Source of the DNA: Owenia fusiformis
Taxonomy: Eukaryota; Annelida; Polychaeta; Sabellida; Oweniidae
Assembly (NCBI GenBank): GCA_903813345.2
Contig: CAIIXF020000009.1
Span: 2,416,001-2,480,000, forward strand
Reading direction: 5' to 3'
Length of the DNA stretch: 64,000 nt
How positions within the stretch are numbered: the stretch's first letter is position 1; the number at the start of each line of letters is the position of its first letter. The notes under the pieces are model-generated. The model searched no databases, had not been told where the DNA came from, and worked only from the letters and a program-made list of their open reading frames with translations. The position numbers and the translations under genes were made by a program. Positions 1 through 11,743 of the stretch are shown here, piece after piece.

Positions 1-104
1 AAATCAAACTTTCAGATACTGATTAATCAAATATAATGCACTTACATTGTAACTTAAATAAACGTCAACACAATTTCACAAAATACGCAAAGAAATATCA
101 TTAA

Positions 105-397
105 CCTCTTGAATACCCAGAATGACGGATATATCTGTCACAAATAAAATCCATTTGGAACCCAGAGCGACAGATATATCTGTCACAGAATTTTTCACTA
201 AAACTGCTCTAACTTTGGCATTTTTTATCCAATCTTCACAACTAATGTTTTAGAATGTATGTAATGGGTCTATGTTTACTCTTCTTATGAAATCAAATAT
301 CAAACATAGTGTTTTTAGATGTAAATATCCAGAAAACTAGCAGAAAATGAAAAATGCTCTGGTTTCAAACCCTTTTTAGAGGCTGGTATTCAAGAGG
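105..397. mobile_element. TTAA-flanked MITE (piggyBac-like)
   Basis: A 293 bp element has 13 bp terminal inverted repeats, CCTCTTGAATACC at the left end and GGTATTCAAGAGG at the right. It is flanked on both sides by TTAA (101-104 and 398-401), the target duplication typical of piggyBac-type transposons. Just inside the left end, a 16 bp palindromic motif around gatatatc occurs twice (about 125-141 and 168-184). There is no coding capacity, so it is a non-autonomous element. Assignment to piggyBac rests only on the TTAA. Confidence 0.75.
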
Positions 398-574
398 TTA
401 AACGTTATTGTAATTTATCAAAAACAAAAACCATGCTTCAGCTGTACCGTATAGTAATCTAACACGAAATTTAAAATATTCTGAACAATACTTTGCGCTT
501 ATGGCGTTCGTGACCAACTATGAAACCCATACCCCCATAGTGTTATATATTAAAATGTACCTATTCATATAGGC

Positions 575-598
575 ATGGGCTTTCAATTGAAAGCCCAT
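575..598. repeat. 24 bp perfect palindrome
   Basis: A perfect self-complementary 24-mer centred on caattg, with arms atgggctttcaa. It lies directly upstream of the 15 bp tandem array and may belong to the same unidentified repeat. Confidence 0.7.
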
Positions 599-625
599 AA
601 TATAGGGGTTCGATTAATCGGGGTC

Positions 626-715
626 CGCGCATTATACCGACGCGCATTATACCGAAACCCAATATACCGACGCACATTGTACCGACGCGCATTGTACCGA
701 AAGGTGTTATTCCGA
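626..715 (+). repeat. Six-copy 15 bp tandem repeat
   Basis: Six consecutive 15 bp units all end in ccga; the consensus is cgcgcattataccga. Units 1, 2, 4 and 5 are nearly identical, and units 3 and 6 have diverged in their first half. CpG content is well above the surrounding AT-rich DNA. Confidence 0.85.
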
Positions 716-736
716 ATGCCATAATCACTGTTCCAC

Positions 737-1728
737 AACTACAGTGCGTATAAAAAAACGCAACAGATTTTTATCTATCTCGGAAATGCACAAAACCAGT
801 GATAACAGCATTGATTTCATTCAATGGACCACAAAGCCATGTGTCTCCTCTTTACACTGATATATCATTCATGGATATTTGGTCATGGTTGGGCGAATAA
901 TCATCCATTTGCCAAGTCGGCCAACATAAGCTTTTGACCAAGTTATAAACATCGCAAAACTCAGTGTACGGAGCCCGATGCAAAATTGGAGGAAAACTGA
1001 CTGCATCCTTTACATTCAATGTACCAAAAAGCCAAATAACTCCTCTTTGCAATGGAATATCATTCATTCACAGAGAGTCATGGCTGGCCGAATAATCATT
1101 AATTTTGCAAAGTGGGGCAAAATTCAGCTCGGAACCAAGTTTTAAACATTCCGAAAGTCAGTACAAGGGGCATAGGGGCTATTGGAAGAAGCTGTGACAG
1201 GTGTGGCATAGACAGTAAAGTGTTCATACTCATACTCTTGCAAGAATACATCCTATACCCCTTCAAATTGCCACCACTTCCTTGCATATAAAGATGCGCT
1301 CATCTGTCCACGTCATGCATGGTTCAGCCCCGAGTCATCTGTGGGTTAAAGCAGAGAAAAGCAGCCCATGGGCAATTCTTTCTCGAGGTTTTGCAATATC
1401 TGGTGGAGGAATTGTGAGCACAGATGCTCCTGAGATAGCTCCAAAAGAAAAAGTCACAACAATTCAAGTCAGGGGAACTTCCATTGGCACTTAGCCCTTG
1501 CACTGATTTTTGCAATATCTAAAACTTGGCTCAGAGTTGATTTTGATCCACTGTGCAAATGGAAGGATTTCTCACCCAACCATTACCACATGTGAATGAA
1601 TGACATATCATTGCAAAGAGGAGAGACGTGGCTTTATGGTATATCAAATGAAATTCATGTAATCATCACTAGTTTTGGAATTTTACGAGATAACTACTTG
1701 TTGCGTTTTTTTGTTACGCCCTGTAGTT
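737..1728 (-). mobile_element. Decayed Tc1/mariner-type transposon
   Basis: The ends are long inverted repeats. The left begins aactacagtgcgta and the right ends in the complement of aactacagggcgtaac. Similarity continues for about 180 bp (737-920 against 1560-1728). Between them, an internal segment near 836-1020 is repeated in direct orientation at 1025-1180. On the minus strand around 1430-1480 the reading frame contains SPDLN..DFFFWSYL, which resembles the PDLxPxDFFLWG block at the second catalytic aspartate of mariner transposases. The frame breaks on both sides, so no functional transposase remains. A TA target duplication is not clear at either end. Confidence 0.6.
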
Positions 1729-2911
1729 ACTTTGACGGAACGTCAATGTAACAAAATTGATGGACTTCCTGGTTACGATTTTTTGCTTTCTCGATTTAAA
1801 ACTAATAAGTCAAGTTGAAGATTATAATTTGGCCAAAAGCTTGAAAATATAGCCTAGTTTTAATAAGTTTCTTCGATTTGGAATTTGTTTTGTAAATAAA
1901 GCTGTAATTAATATACTAAGTCCTTCGCTTTTGTTACATTGACGAAAGCCTGTTATATTACCAATGTATGTTACTTTGTCAATGGGGATTTAGCCCGACC
2001 ATTTTTAGAAAACTTGAAAATCTCTAGAATTTGATAAAGGTAAATAACAGTGCAAAAACTAAGTTGTTTTGATAGAAAATTACGCACAGAATTCAAATAG
2101 AAGAAAATGTTAGTCTTTAGTGGTTAAAAATGCAGATCTCCTAAAATCTCATTAAAATGAGACCTTAACGAGATTTCAAAGCTATATGGAAAAGCCACTA
2201 TTAGATAGATGCCTTCACTAGGCTATTCTCTGTACTTGTGTCCGTGCCTCATTTTGAGTAGCGAGTGTAAATTATTTTTGGAAACATGATTATGTTTTCC
2301 CTGTAATATGAATTGGAGATATCTGACAAAATATGGATAGCCTAAAATATAAATTTTGTGTTTTTGAACATGCGGAAATATCTTGAACACTTTGAAAATA
2401 CAGTTCCTTAATAGGTCGTTCAGTTTTCTTGTTTTTGTTCTACCCAACACTTGTGTTTAATAGCCACGCGTAATTATTAATAAGCGTAATCAGATTATTT
2501 CAAGCGTCGAAATAGCTTATTTTCCTCGACGTATCTGCAAAAACCTATTCACTTACCGGTGTACCGTTATATTGAGCGATCTATATGCGTCAATTATAAT
2601 TGTTTTCACTCATCGGCTTTAGTGGCCCGCGATACCCTTTATTTCATTCATTTGAGACGCAATTAATATATTGGCAACAAATCAAATGTTCTAAATGATT
2701 CTTCTTCATTTTGGAATGTTTCTCCTACCCGATAGTCAGAGATGTGTCTTAAATATTATACTTTACATTGATCACGATTCTTGGACTTTCTGTCTTTACG
2801 ACTCCCGTACTCCAACTAAATCAGATTAATCAATTAAGAAATGTAATATCATGTTTATCCAAGCAAATAATTGTAACAACTACATTATTTTTTAGCAGTT
2901 TTGACACCTAA
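1729..2911. other. AT-rich DNA, no gene recognised
   Basis: No exon, transposon end or RNA gene was recognised. Reading frames here, including the 75-codon minus frame at 2223-2450, resemble no protein family known to me and look like chance. Confidence 0.5.
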
Positions 2912-3290
2912 GCAGGGTAGCCTAGTGGCGTAAACTGAGGCTACTTTGCGGTTGAACGTCGTGGGATACGGAGGTCCCGCGTTCGAGCCCCAGGTACGGA
3001 GTTGTTGATCATTGTCACTACGGACACCCGGTCCGAAGGTCCAACCGTTTACCGGCCCTTGGCATGGGTTGGTTCTCTGGCCGCTCTTGCCGGACACAGA
3101 TTGTGAGACTGTGGTTGGTTCCTCCACTAACGTGCTTTAGTAAACTCCGGGAGTCATATAGTATGGTAGCGGGCCCCCACCAAGGGCAGTAGTGGAACGA
3201 CGCGAATCGGTCCCAGTATGGTTGCCTTGCAACTGAAGAGACTCGAGGAAATCATGCCATTCGCAGTGACCCAGAAAAGACTTTTGCATT
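2912..3290 (+). mobile_element. tRNA-derived SINE
   Basis: This is a GC-rich island of about 380 bp in AT-rich DNA. It begins with a tRNA-like head: an A-box-like TAGCCTAGTGG at 2918-2928 and a B-box GTTCGAGCCC at 2981-2990, the two internal RNA polymerase III promoter elements. The boxes are about 53 bp apart, wider than in most tRNAs, so this is a tRNA relic and not a functional tRNA. The rest (about 3000-3290) is non-tRNA body sequence ending in AT-rich DNA. The exact 3' end is uncertain. Confidence 0.65.
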
Positions 3291-5318
3291 TATTTACATA
3301 CTTTATTCATATTACTTTCTAGGCAGTTATGATTTTTATTGGTCAAATGACTGAACGAGACATATAGATACTAATAAATAAATCTAGATAGTATGAAAAC
3401 AATTATTCGATTAGTCGGACATATATGAAATAACACTTGAAAACACAACACACATAGCTGCAATATCCGTAGCATTTGGCACTGTCGGTTCCCACGCTCT
3501 ATCATTTTGTGCGGTCATCATAAGATAATGAGGTACGGTTGATAGGACCATGGGCTTTCAACATAGTCAAGAAATTGGCATGGATACTTTGATAAATGAG
3601 GTAGCAACAAAAGGAAACCCCGGATATAATCCAGAAATGTCCACACAATTGTTTTCGTTAGTTATGGCAAGGCCCCGGAGGAAAAACAGCATTCGTGGGT
3701 AGCTTAATTTTTGTACCAATTAGAGCCATGGCTTAAACTCAACCAAGAACGGTGGAGCAAAGTACTTTGGGTCCCAATTGAGAATCAATTCAAATCAAAA
3801 TCAAATTGAGAATCAGATGACCTGCTAAATCTAGTATTGATTTGTTCCTAAATAGATATTAAAGGGGCGCTGAATATTGGATAATGACCACCATCTTAAA
3901 CTGCCAATTAAAACATGTATTCAATGTTTCAAAATGATGAAACTGAAATATTGGGCAAAATAATTGATATTTCGTTTGTGGAATGAAAACTGATGATAGA
4001 GATAATATCAGTAGCCAAAAACTATATAAGCAATTTAAACATGGAAATGATGCCAATTTAGAAGTATTATATGAAAATAAATGTTTATGAAATGGTTAGA
4101 AAATGAAATAACTTCAGAATTAATGGGATCATTGAAGCACACATTAATAAAAATCACACTTGGATTTGGCAAGATTTAAAGTAAAACAAATGAATGCGTT
4201 TCTTATTATTTCCATGACAACATATCTTGCCCTCTCTCCATGACAACATTTTTTGGCCCCATCAGCAGAAGATCGAAAATACAGTAATTATCAAGTTCAA
4301 TAAGAAATGTGAAACTTTATATTTATAATAGCACAGTTATATTTATTTCTACCAATGAAACAATACAGTATAGATAAATGTTTATCCATTGAATACAGAA
4401 TTTACCACGATTAAATATATTTTATGAAGTACAGGGTTTACCATAATCAAACATAAATAACAGAATTATGACTTTATCCTCTTTGAAATACAGAAATTGA
4501 TGGTTCACTGGAATTAAGTTTGTTGAGACGACCCCTCAATCCAAAACGCCTAGCATCAGTTAAAAAATTCTGACCACAACTGAGCTATGTAAAGATGTTC
4601 AAAGATTTTAAATTAAGCTTTATCTGAAAATATGTTTTTGCGCAATAAACTTTTAATTGAATATGAATGTATAAACAACATCCAGTCTCATATTTAAAAG
4701 TTTAAAGTTAAAATATTGTGGAAGTAAATAAAAATCATGTATAATATGAACCAAGGTGTATGATAAAGTAATATATAAACTATCTATTTTATATGCTGAT
4801 ACAGTAGAATTTTTCTTGGCTTTTCAACATAGCACCATATTTGACTTTTAAGGCTCCACTTTTATTATTCCATGCCTATATAATGTTACCGTCATACACG
4901 TACATAATCATGTGTCTACATGACGTTTTGAAAGAGTATAGAGCTAGATTCAAAGCACCGTTCTTGCGAGTTTCAAATGAAAATATTGAAAAATTCGCGA
5001 CAACTGCAACTTCTTATGTCTACACTGACAAAAACTTGAAATTCCCGCTAAAGTGCACGTCATAAAACTGATGGGTTAAGGCAATGTGCCGTCCCACTGG
5101 CACGGATTTCGGTACAACGCGCATCGGTACTCGGTAGGTAAATGTAATAAAATAAAGTCCACAAAGGTGCAAAAACAGCTAGTTTTCAAAAGATAATTTC
5201 ACATATCTCCTCGTTCACTCTGAAAAGCACCGACTGCTCGGTGGGAGAATGTACTGTTCGATATTATGTTTGAATAATTGATATAAGAATTCACATCCAT
5301 AATAGCAATTTAACTTAC
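3291..5318. other. No gene recognised; region 3' to the transporter exons
   Basis: AT-rich sequence. Remaining 3' exons of the minus-strand OATP-type gene would be expected in this direction. I could not recognise a Kazal-like cysteine block or the late membrane segments, so those exons lie beyond the left edge or were lost. The small frames at 3859-4056 and 4841-5065 have no recognisable features. Confidence 0.4.
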
Positions 5319-5552
5319 CAGCCAACGAATATCTATGTGGCTCCTGTCTGGCTGCGGGGATCTTGGGCGCCTTATTCAGCTTCAACTTGGCTTTCCGGGA
5401 CAGCATCATCGGCTTCCTCTTTTGTATGCACTCAATCTTCTTTGGAAACGTTACCAGTGGTAGGGTAAGAATGAAGATAAGCCCTGATATACAAAGGGAG
5501 CCTAACCACCAGGCTCCGAGAAAATCATGATGGTCGTACGGAATGTCCCAAC
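5319..5552 (-). CDS. OATP/SLCO-type transporter, exon with TM6-like segment
   Basis: This is the third recognised exon of the minus-strand transporter. The acceptor (tttcag) lies just above 5552 and the donor (GTAAGTT) just below 5319. It begins with two bases that complete a codon from the preceding exon. It encodes WDIPYDHHDFLGAWWLG, then a hydrophobic helix ending TLPLVTFPKK. The FLGAWWLG...FPK pattern is characteristic of organic anion transporting polypeptides around TM6 and the following cytoplasmic loop. A basic, lysine-rich loop with IPAARQ follows. No continuing exon was found further left, so the 3' half of the gene is missing from the window or unrecognised. Confidence 0.8.
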
Positions 5553-5727
5553 CTGAAATGTAATAAAAAGTGTATCCATGGAATTCGTAACCCGAAATCT
5601 CCTCACGGAATGTCTCAACCTGAAAGGTTAGTGTATGGAATTTTTCAACCTGATATTAACCTCATTTTCTGTTGGTATTCGGAAATCATAACAAATGATT
5701 AGAGGTCTAGGTTATCAAATAACTTAC

Positions 5728-5814
5728 TTTTAAGGTCTATCGGAATAATTGATATTGCTGCTCCAAGAAAAAATCCAACTGTTAAACCAAACGTTCCAAT
5801 GGTGAACACCCATC
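5728..5814 (-). CDS. OATP/SLCO-type transporter, TM5-like exon
   Basis: An 87 bp internal exon between a tttcag acceptor (just above 5814) and an AAAAGTAAGTT donor (below 5728). With one base from the previous exon it reads GWVFTIGTFGLTVGFFLG..., a glycine-rich helix matching TM5 of OATP-family transporters, which follows the YYVG end of the upstream exon. Phases agree on both sides: one base enters from exon 6317-7059 and one base leaves to exon 5319-5552. Confidence 0.8.
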
Positions 5815-6316
5815 CTGAAAATTACGAATTGAACGTTCATTCAAAATAAATAAGGGTATATAAAATACAACGGTATATATTTTCATGGCTTTTTGAGTAC
5901 GTTATGCTCACACATCCGACTCCAGACAGTCATATTTCGGATAGGGTATTTTCAGATTGTAAACTTTGTCTTTTAGGGCGAATAATCCCAAGAAAGGTAC
6001 ACGTACCCTAATGAAAGCAAAAATCAGAATCAAAATAATGAAAGACCACTTACCAATTTGATTTTTCTGATATGCTACTACGATTTACACAATATATTGG
6101 TCACCCATTTAAGAATTAGTCAAAGATTATATTTCATAAAACACGATTTATATCTTAAAGGAAACATGCTTCCATTCAGTGTTTTCAAAATTCAAGTGAC
6201 CAGAATCGACCCGAAATCAATGTAAAATGTATTTTTGTCATATCTAGAATCTAAGCCTTTAACTTATTTTCAACTATACTGTTTATTAAAATATGAAGTA
6301 GATCTACGCCACTTAC

Positions 6317-7059
6317 CGACGTAATAGCCGCTATCAGCTGGATCCGAGTTAGCATCGATATACAGCACCCCTATAGACATGAATGGTGCTAGTCCGATTC
6401 CCATCAGCAACATGGACGTGAAAAATATCCAATATGAGGTCGATGACGTCATTATTGAATATGGGTCTTTTACGTCTGATGATTTATCCACTGGGCAAAG
6501 GTCAGTCCATGAGACGTTTTGGGATACTTGCCCTGGAGAGCAATGCGTGATTTCAGATGATGTCAAATTTAGTATTTGCTCTGGAATTACGATCTCCCCA
6601 GCACCAAATACAAAATGGGGCATGGCCCACAGTAGCCCAGATATTGTCAATAGGAGACCCCCGAGACATAATATATTTGGTTTATGAGAATTGAGACCAA
6701 AATAGCTTAGAATAACCACGAGGAAAACTTGACCAATCTCAAAACCGGCGAAAACAATTCCCCAAGCACTCGTTTGGATTGCAAACCTCAACTCCACAGT
6801 TGTTAACATTGCAACTCTCAGCATCATATCAGCCATGACCAAATGGAAAACACAGGAAAGTATAATAACATAGGTTTTTATTGTCGTGAATTTTCCTAAA
6901 CCCTTGGGTTTTTCCTTCTCGTTTCCAGCGACTGTTTCGAACTCTAGTCTAGAGTCAAGAAAGGGATTAGCCTCGCGAGGCTCATGGTCTTCGTCCACTT
7001 GGCCCCTTCCTTTTGTATAGATCGGTTTCCTTTTTGATTCTCCCGGGGCTCGAAGTGCC
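6317..7059 (-). CDS. OATP/SLCO-type transporter, N-terminal half exon
   Basis: This large minus-strand exon encodes the first four membrane segments of a major-facilitator organic anion transporter, which moves amphipathic anions across the plasma membrane. In order: a charged cytoplasmic N-terminus, a TM1 helix, a TM2 block (GIVFAGFEIGQVFLVVILSY), LCLGGLLLTISGLLWAMPHF (TM3), an extracellular loop with NLT and NVS sequons, then FFTSMLLMGIGLAPFMSIGV and YIDANSDPADSGYYVG. The GIG..P...GV.YID....P..S..Y(V/I)G pattern is a family hallmark. I placed the acceptor at 7060-7062 (tattgtttccag), because the methionine at 7079 would come from reading into the intron. The initiator exon upstream was not found. 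The donor is GTAAGT at 6316. Confidence 0.85.
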
Positions 7060-7202
7060 CTGGAAACAATATAGAACACAAGGCATAAAACAACAAAAGA
7101 TTAAAGCTATTTGCCGACGCAAACAACCTGACGATGGCGTAGAGACCTTGTTAAAAAACACAGACTCAATGAAAATAAATTTTCAATTTTGTTTATTTCT
7201 TA

Positions 7203-7777
7203 CTTGCTGGAATTACACCAGAAAATACGCAAAGGCGCTTTAGGGGAAAGCTCTCTACACAATCGCCATCCTGATTTAAAGCGCCTTAGGAATTTTGTTT
7301 TGGAATTACACCTGTCATTTCTAAAACGCCTTTCGTGCACTCGATGTAGATATGGAGAATATCCAGCAGATATGTACATCTATAATAAATGTATTCTTAT
7401 AGCATCTATTTTATAAGAGAAAACGTAACCGAGACTTTTGCCAGTGGTGTGAACTTACTTTTAATTTTTGAAATATAAATTTCATTTTTGGGTACCATCC
7501 ATCATTTCCTGTATTTTTGCGGTGGCCCAAATGTATAGCATTCGAAATACGTCTTATTTCGTTTAGGGCAAATGGTAAAAACCCGGGTAAGGCGATTTAC
7601 AAAAACCGATCGGTATTTCACTAAACTCCTAACAATTTGAGGCGTTTTTTAGTGACTAGGGTCCTACGAGATTTGGAAAAGCGCTTTTGTAAAACCGCAA
7701 TCGTGATGACACCTATTTTTCAAACCGGGTTAAAACTTTAGGCGCCTTCTTAAAACGCATGGTGTAATTCCAGCAAC
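7203..7777. mobile_element. MITE with TTGCTGGAATTACACC ends
   Basis: Terminal inverted repeats TTGCTGGAATTACACC occur at 7204-7219 and, complemented, at 7761-7776. Similarity runs on through a ggcgcctttaag-like block. A TA lies one base outside each end (7201-7202, 7778-7779), fitting a TA target duplication. A third internal partial copy of the terminal motif is at about 7300. No coding sequence. The element lies upstream of, or within the 5' intron of, the OATP-type gene. Confidence 0.6.
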
Positions 7778-8072
7778 TATTATAATATACTATATATTAG
7801 AGGGCTTTTGGGAACGGACATCATGTCTGTTGGAAAGGTGCACAGCTAATTCCCAAGGGAGGGTAGTAAAAGTTTAGATGTCAAATGAGTAAACATAAAA
7901 ACGGTTAATGATATTCACTTGTTAAAAATAATCGCAATTTAAAAAGTTTTAATATGATATCTGTCACGTAAGGGTTATTTTGTGCAATTGTCAACTTGGA
8001 ATTAGCGGGACAGGGACTAAACGCGTTTTTATTCATTTTTGATGAAGCTATGATATTTTTGTTGGATATTGA

Positions 8073-8969
8073 CACGCGGTACTAACTCACCGGGGCGTAT
8101 CGAAACCAAAACGCCCCGCAAAACCGTTATTTTGAATTTCAAATCTACCCTGTCTTTGGAAAATCAATGATTGTGAGTCTCACACTACGCCGTTTTTCTT
8201 CAAACTTGTTCCATTAAAACCTTCACAGAAAAACCTTTCAGTCGAGACATTGCTTTTGTTTACAAAGTCCCTCGTTTTAGCGGCGTTTTGGTCCCCAGAT
8301 GTGAGAAGTTGCAAATCCTCAGAGATTTCAACCACAATCCTTGATATCTCGCCAGTTCTTCTATCACTCTCCCCCATATTCTGCGCAAGGACTCCCATTA
8401 CAACCCTCCATCGCTGCATCAACATATTTATTACATGAAACACAGAAATTTTGAAAAGTCCTACGCAACTGTTCGAAATTGACCAAAACGCCCCGTTGTC
8501 TTCCAAAACGCCCCGCAGAGTCTATGACTACTGATAAGGTGTATAGATCCAACGGGGCGTTTTGGAAGAGAACGGGGCGTTTTGATCAATTTAGAACAGA
8601 TGCGTAGGACTTTTGGAAATTGCTGCGTTTAATGTAATAAATAGGTTGATGCAGAGATGGAGGGTTGTAATGGGAGTCCTTGTGCAAATTATAGGGGAGA
8701 ATTATAGAAGAACTGGCGATATATCGAGGCTTTTGGTTGAAATCTCTTAAGATTAGCATCTTCTCACATCTGGGCACCAAAACGCCGCTAAAACGAGTGA
8801 TTCTTACACAAAAGCAGTGTCTCGAGTGAAAGGTATTTCTGTGAAGGTTTTAATGGAACAAGTTTGAAGAAAAACGGTGTACTGTGAGACTCACAGTCAT
8901 TGATTTTCCAAAGAAAGGGTAGGTTTGAAATTCAAATTAACGGTTTTGCGGGTGAGTTAGTACCGCGTG
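8073..8969. mobile_element. 897 bp foldback element
   Basis: Two inverted arms of about 430 bp (roughly 8073-8512 and 8548-8969) flank a short loop near 8520-8547. The ends are cacgcggtactaactcacc and its complement. Arms carry small mismatches and indels. The motif CCAAAACGCCCCG and its complement recur at the outer left end and on both sides of the centre, and CAAAACGCCGCT-type blocks lie inside the arms. No transposase frame: the ORFs seen here mirror each other on opposite strands. A diverged relative is at 20160-20370. Confidence 0.75.
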
Positions 8970-10955
8970 ATTGAGTTCTGTAGCAATTAAAGGTATAGCC
9001 TTATCAATTGGCTGGCTATTGTATAGAAGAGAAAATGAAAATATAAAAAGCCACTATCAATAGATCAATAAATTTACTCCCACCTGAACAAAGTCCAATA
9101 ATATATTCATTTATATTAAAGTGGCCAACGAGCTAATAAAAAATATACTCATCAAAAATTGTATCAATTGTACAACCTGTAACACGCACTGTATATGGGC
9201 TCTGATGCTATAATGCAAAACTTCTGTTCTGAAAATGTCAAAATTGTTTACAAGATGGTGTTTCACGTAGAATTCTAGATGTCATTCATCTGCTTTCTTT
9301 GATGAGCAATTGCTTCCAAGCGATAACAACGGTAAATAAGACTAATAACAGTAAATAAGTCCTATTTGGGACACTGGAGGTTTGGTTTTTATGATCGGTT
9401 GACTTGATTTTCAATACTTTTAAATGTTACTTATTCCTATATTTTATGCTGTGTATCTCTCTCGATGTTTGGAAGCTACGACCGCCGTACGGTTGCCGTA
9501 GGTCAAATGTGACTGGAGCATTACGTTTCTACTGAGTTACAGTTTATTTCTCAAGAATTGGACTGTTTTAAGATCAGAGATAACGTAAAGGTTGAGCTAC
9601 TCTTAAATGTCTGCATTATGAGCAATTCATGATAACCTGTCAGAGATACAGCACAAATTACAGCTTTTACATTTTCAAATGCATCACGATTATTTGAACT
9701 CGAATATTGAAACATTTGCTAGTTTGTAATTTTTTAAATTAAACATTTGTAATTACAATTGAATATTGTTTTGATAATTAAAATTGCTATATTATTTTGT
9801 TATATATATTTTTTTCTGATCATACTTACGGATATTTATAGGAAAGAGTATATCTTGATGCGTTCGTCCACGACATCGTTTCACTATGCTGTGCCTAAAA
9901 TGTTAGCGTTTTGCTTTCAATGAGTTTGTGTTCTGTTTTTTGATCGCCCCGAATCCTATGTTCGATTGTTTTGATTTATTGTCCTTTCTCGTTCCGATCT
10001 TATTGTCTTTGATTTTTCAAACCCTATTGTATTTGATCTTCTTGTTTTTTCTTGTTCCAATCTAATGTTGTTCGATATGCAGTTTTGATCCTTTCTTTCA
10101 TTGATTCTATCCGGGAATGGATCCTATTTTGCTAAATGCAGTAAGAACACGCATATAATTGCAAATGTTTTTTTTGTGCTAAATTGCCTCAAAACATATT
10201 AATCCCTGTTGACTGTATATATTAATTATCAATTCATTCCATCGTCTCGTGTTCTGCACGTTTGATATATATTTTAGAGAGAAAGAATTACTTTAATAGA
10301 TAAAAAATGATTTTATCATAGGTATTTATAATCGGTTAATCATTTATTCAGCCTACCACTACCAGCGTCGTTATCACTTTTTCCGCGTCTCGCTATTTAC
10401 AGTCTCCTCGAAACCATCTCGGTCAAGTCCAAATATAGGTCCCTTATTTTCCATTTATGTACAATGTTGGACATACAAATACATCAAATATATCGTATAC
10501 TTAAATTATACGATATAACTTAGTCTGACTGAATCAATTCAAACTTTATAATTCCCCGATTGTTTCACTTATTAAACGCTGACTCTCAGTTCCGCAAACA
10601 TTTTCCTAACTAAGAGTCAAACATATATTAAATTGCGAATAAATTATTAATAAATTGAATAAACTATGAATGAACACATTTTTGTATATCGAGCCAAAGT
10701 TTACAATTTTATCTTTTGGTCCTTGAAAGACCGACAATACGTCGAATATTTTTTATCAAATCATAAATGTTATCAGTAATGGGTAGAATATTAACGATTA
10801 GTTAATTATAGTTACTACACATTCAATCGTTATCTACTCCATGGTCAAAGCGTTGGTAGCTATCTGGATGATCAAAGTGTAAAAGGCCTTGCCTAGCACA
10901 TCGTTTATGTTAAAAATTGTTGAATATTGACCATATATTTGATATTGAATACTTG
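8970..10955. other. AT-rich DNA with one half-copy of a MITE
   Basis: No gene recognised. At 9466-9520 there is a GC-rich stretch, ggaagctacgaccgccgta..., ending in aaatgtgactgg. It is one end of the CAGTCACATTT / GGCGGCCGTA family found intact at 19928-20077. A stretch at about 9950-10100 has a weak irregular repetition of gttccgatctt-like phrases. Confidence 0.4.
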
Positions 10956-11743
10956 CACTCCCCTCCATAAGTTTGGCAACCTTAGCTCCCCCATTGAACT
11001 ACGTGTTAAGCCGCTTTACGTTTGGTTTTTTATTTACTTAACCGGCGATGAAATAAACCATAATATTGATGGGAACTTAAATTGACTTTATTTCCAATAC
11101 CTCCAAATTTTCTCAATTTTTTTCATCAATTACAATAGGTCGAAAATTGATGATAAATTCGATGAATTTTTGAAAATCGTAATTCCAATGTAATCCAATG
11201 GGAAATGGAGGGTTCGGGGCAAATCAGAAATCAGGATATCTTTTCAGTAAAAGATTCAGCAAAATATATTTTGATATAGAAAATTGAATTGTCTAACTTT
11301 TTTGTACACTAAATGTTTAGTTTATTTGATGAATACTAAAGTTACAGCGCTTCAAGTCATTTTTGAAAACAGTTTTTCGTCTCCTGTGTTATTTCAATGG
11401 GAGAGGTTTTTTGAAAAACAACTTTGACTTTAAAGCCCTATAACTTTGTTGAACCTGAAGAAACATATCAATTTTTGTTAAATAAAGTTAGCAAATTCAA
11501 TTGCCTGCCCAACTCGTATTTTTGCAAGGACTCGGATGGATGGATATCCTCTCATATGACTTGCGGCAAAACTACCATTCCCATTGGTTAACATGGGAAT
11601 GTCGATTTTCAAAAATTCATCAAATTTATCATCAATTTTTACGTTTCCATCAATAGTATAAGTTCATGATAATGTAATGAGGCCTTAACACGTAGTTCAA
11701 TGGGGGGGGGGGGCTTAGGTAGTCAAACTTATGGAGGGGAGTG
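10956..11743. mobile_element. Mariner-like MITE (CACTCCCCTCCATAAG ends)
   Basis: The terminal inverted repeat is CACTCCCCTCCATAAGTTTG at the left and its complement at the right. Subterminal blocks (the caattgaactacgtgttaa region, aaaattcatcaaattt) are also inverted. The right flank is TA; the left flank is TG, so the TA duplication is imperfect here but intact in the related copy at 23267-23878. A run of 12-13 G interrupts the right subterminal block near 11702-11713. No protein motif seen inside. Confidence 0.65.

Noticed and set aside
6379-6687. 102-codon plus-strand open frame
   Set aside because: It lies antisense to the OATP-type exon 6317-7059, whose minus-strand translation has clear membrane segments and family motifs. 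The plus frame is a shadow.
8180-8780. Several 62-108 codon frames on both strands
   Set aside because: They fall in the arms of the foldback element, appear in mirror pairs and show no protein features.
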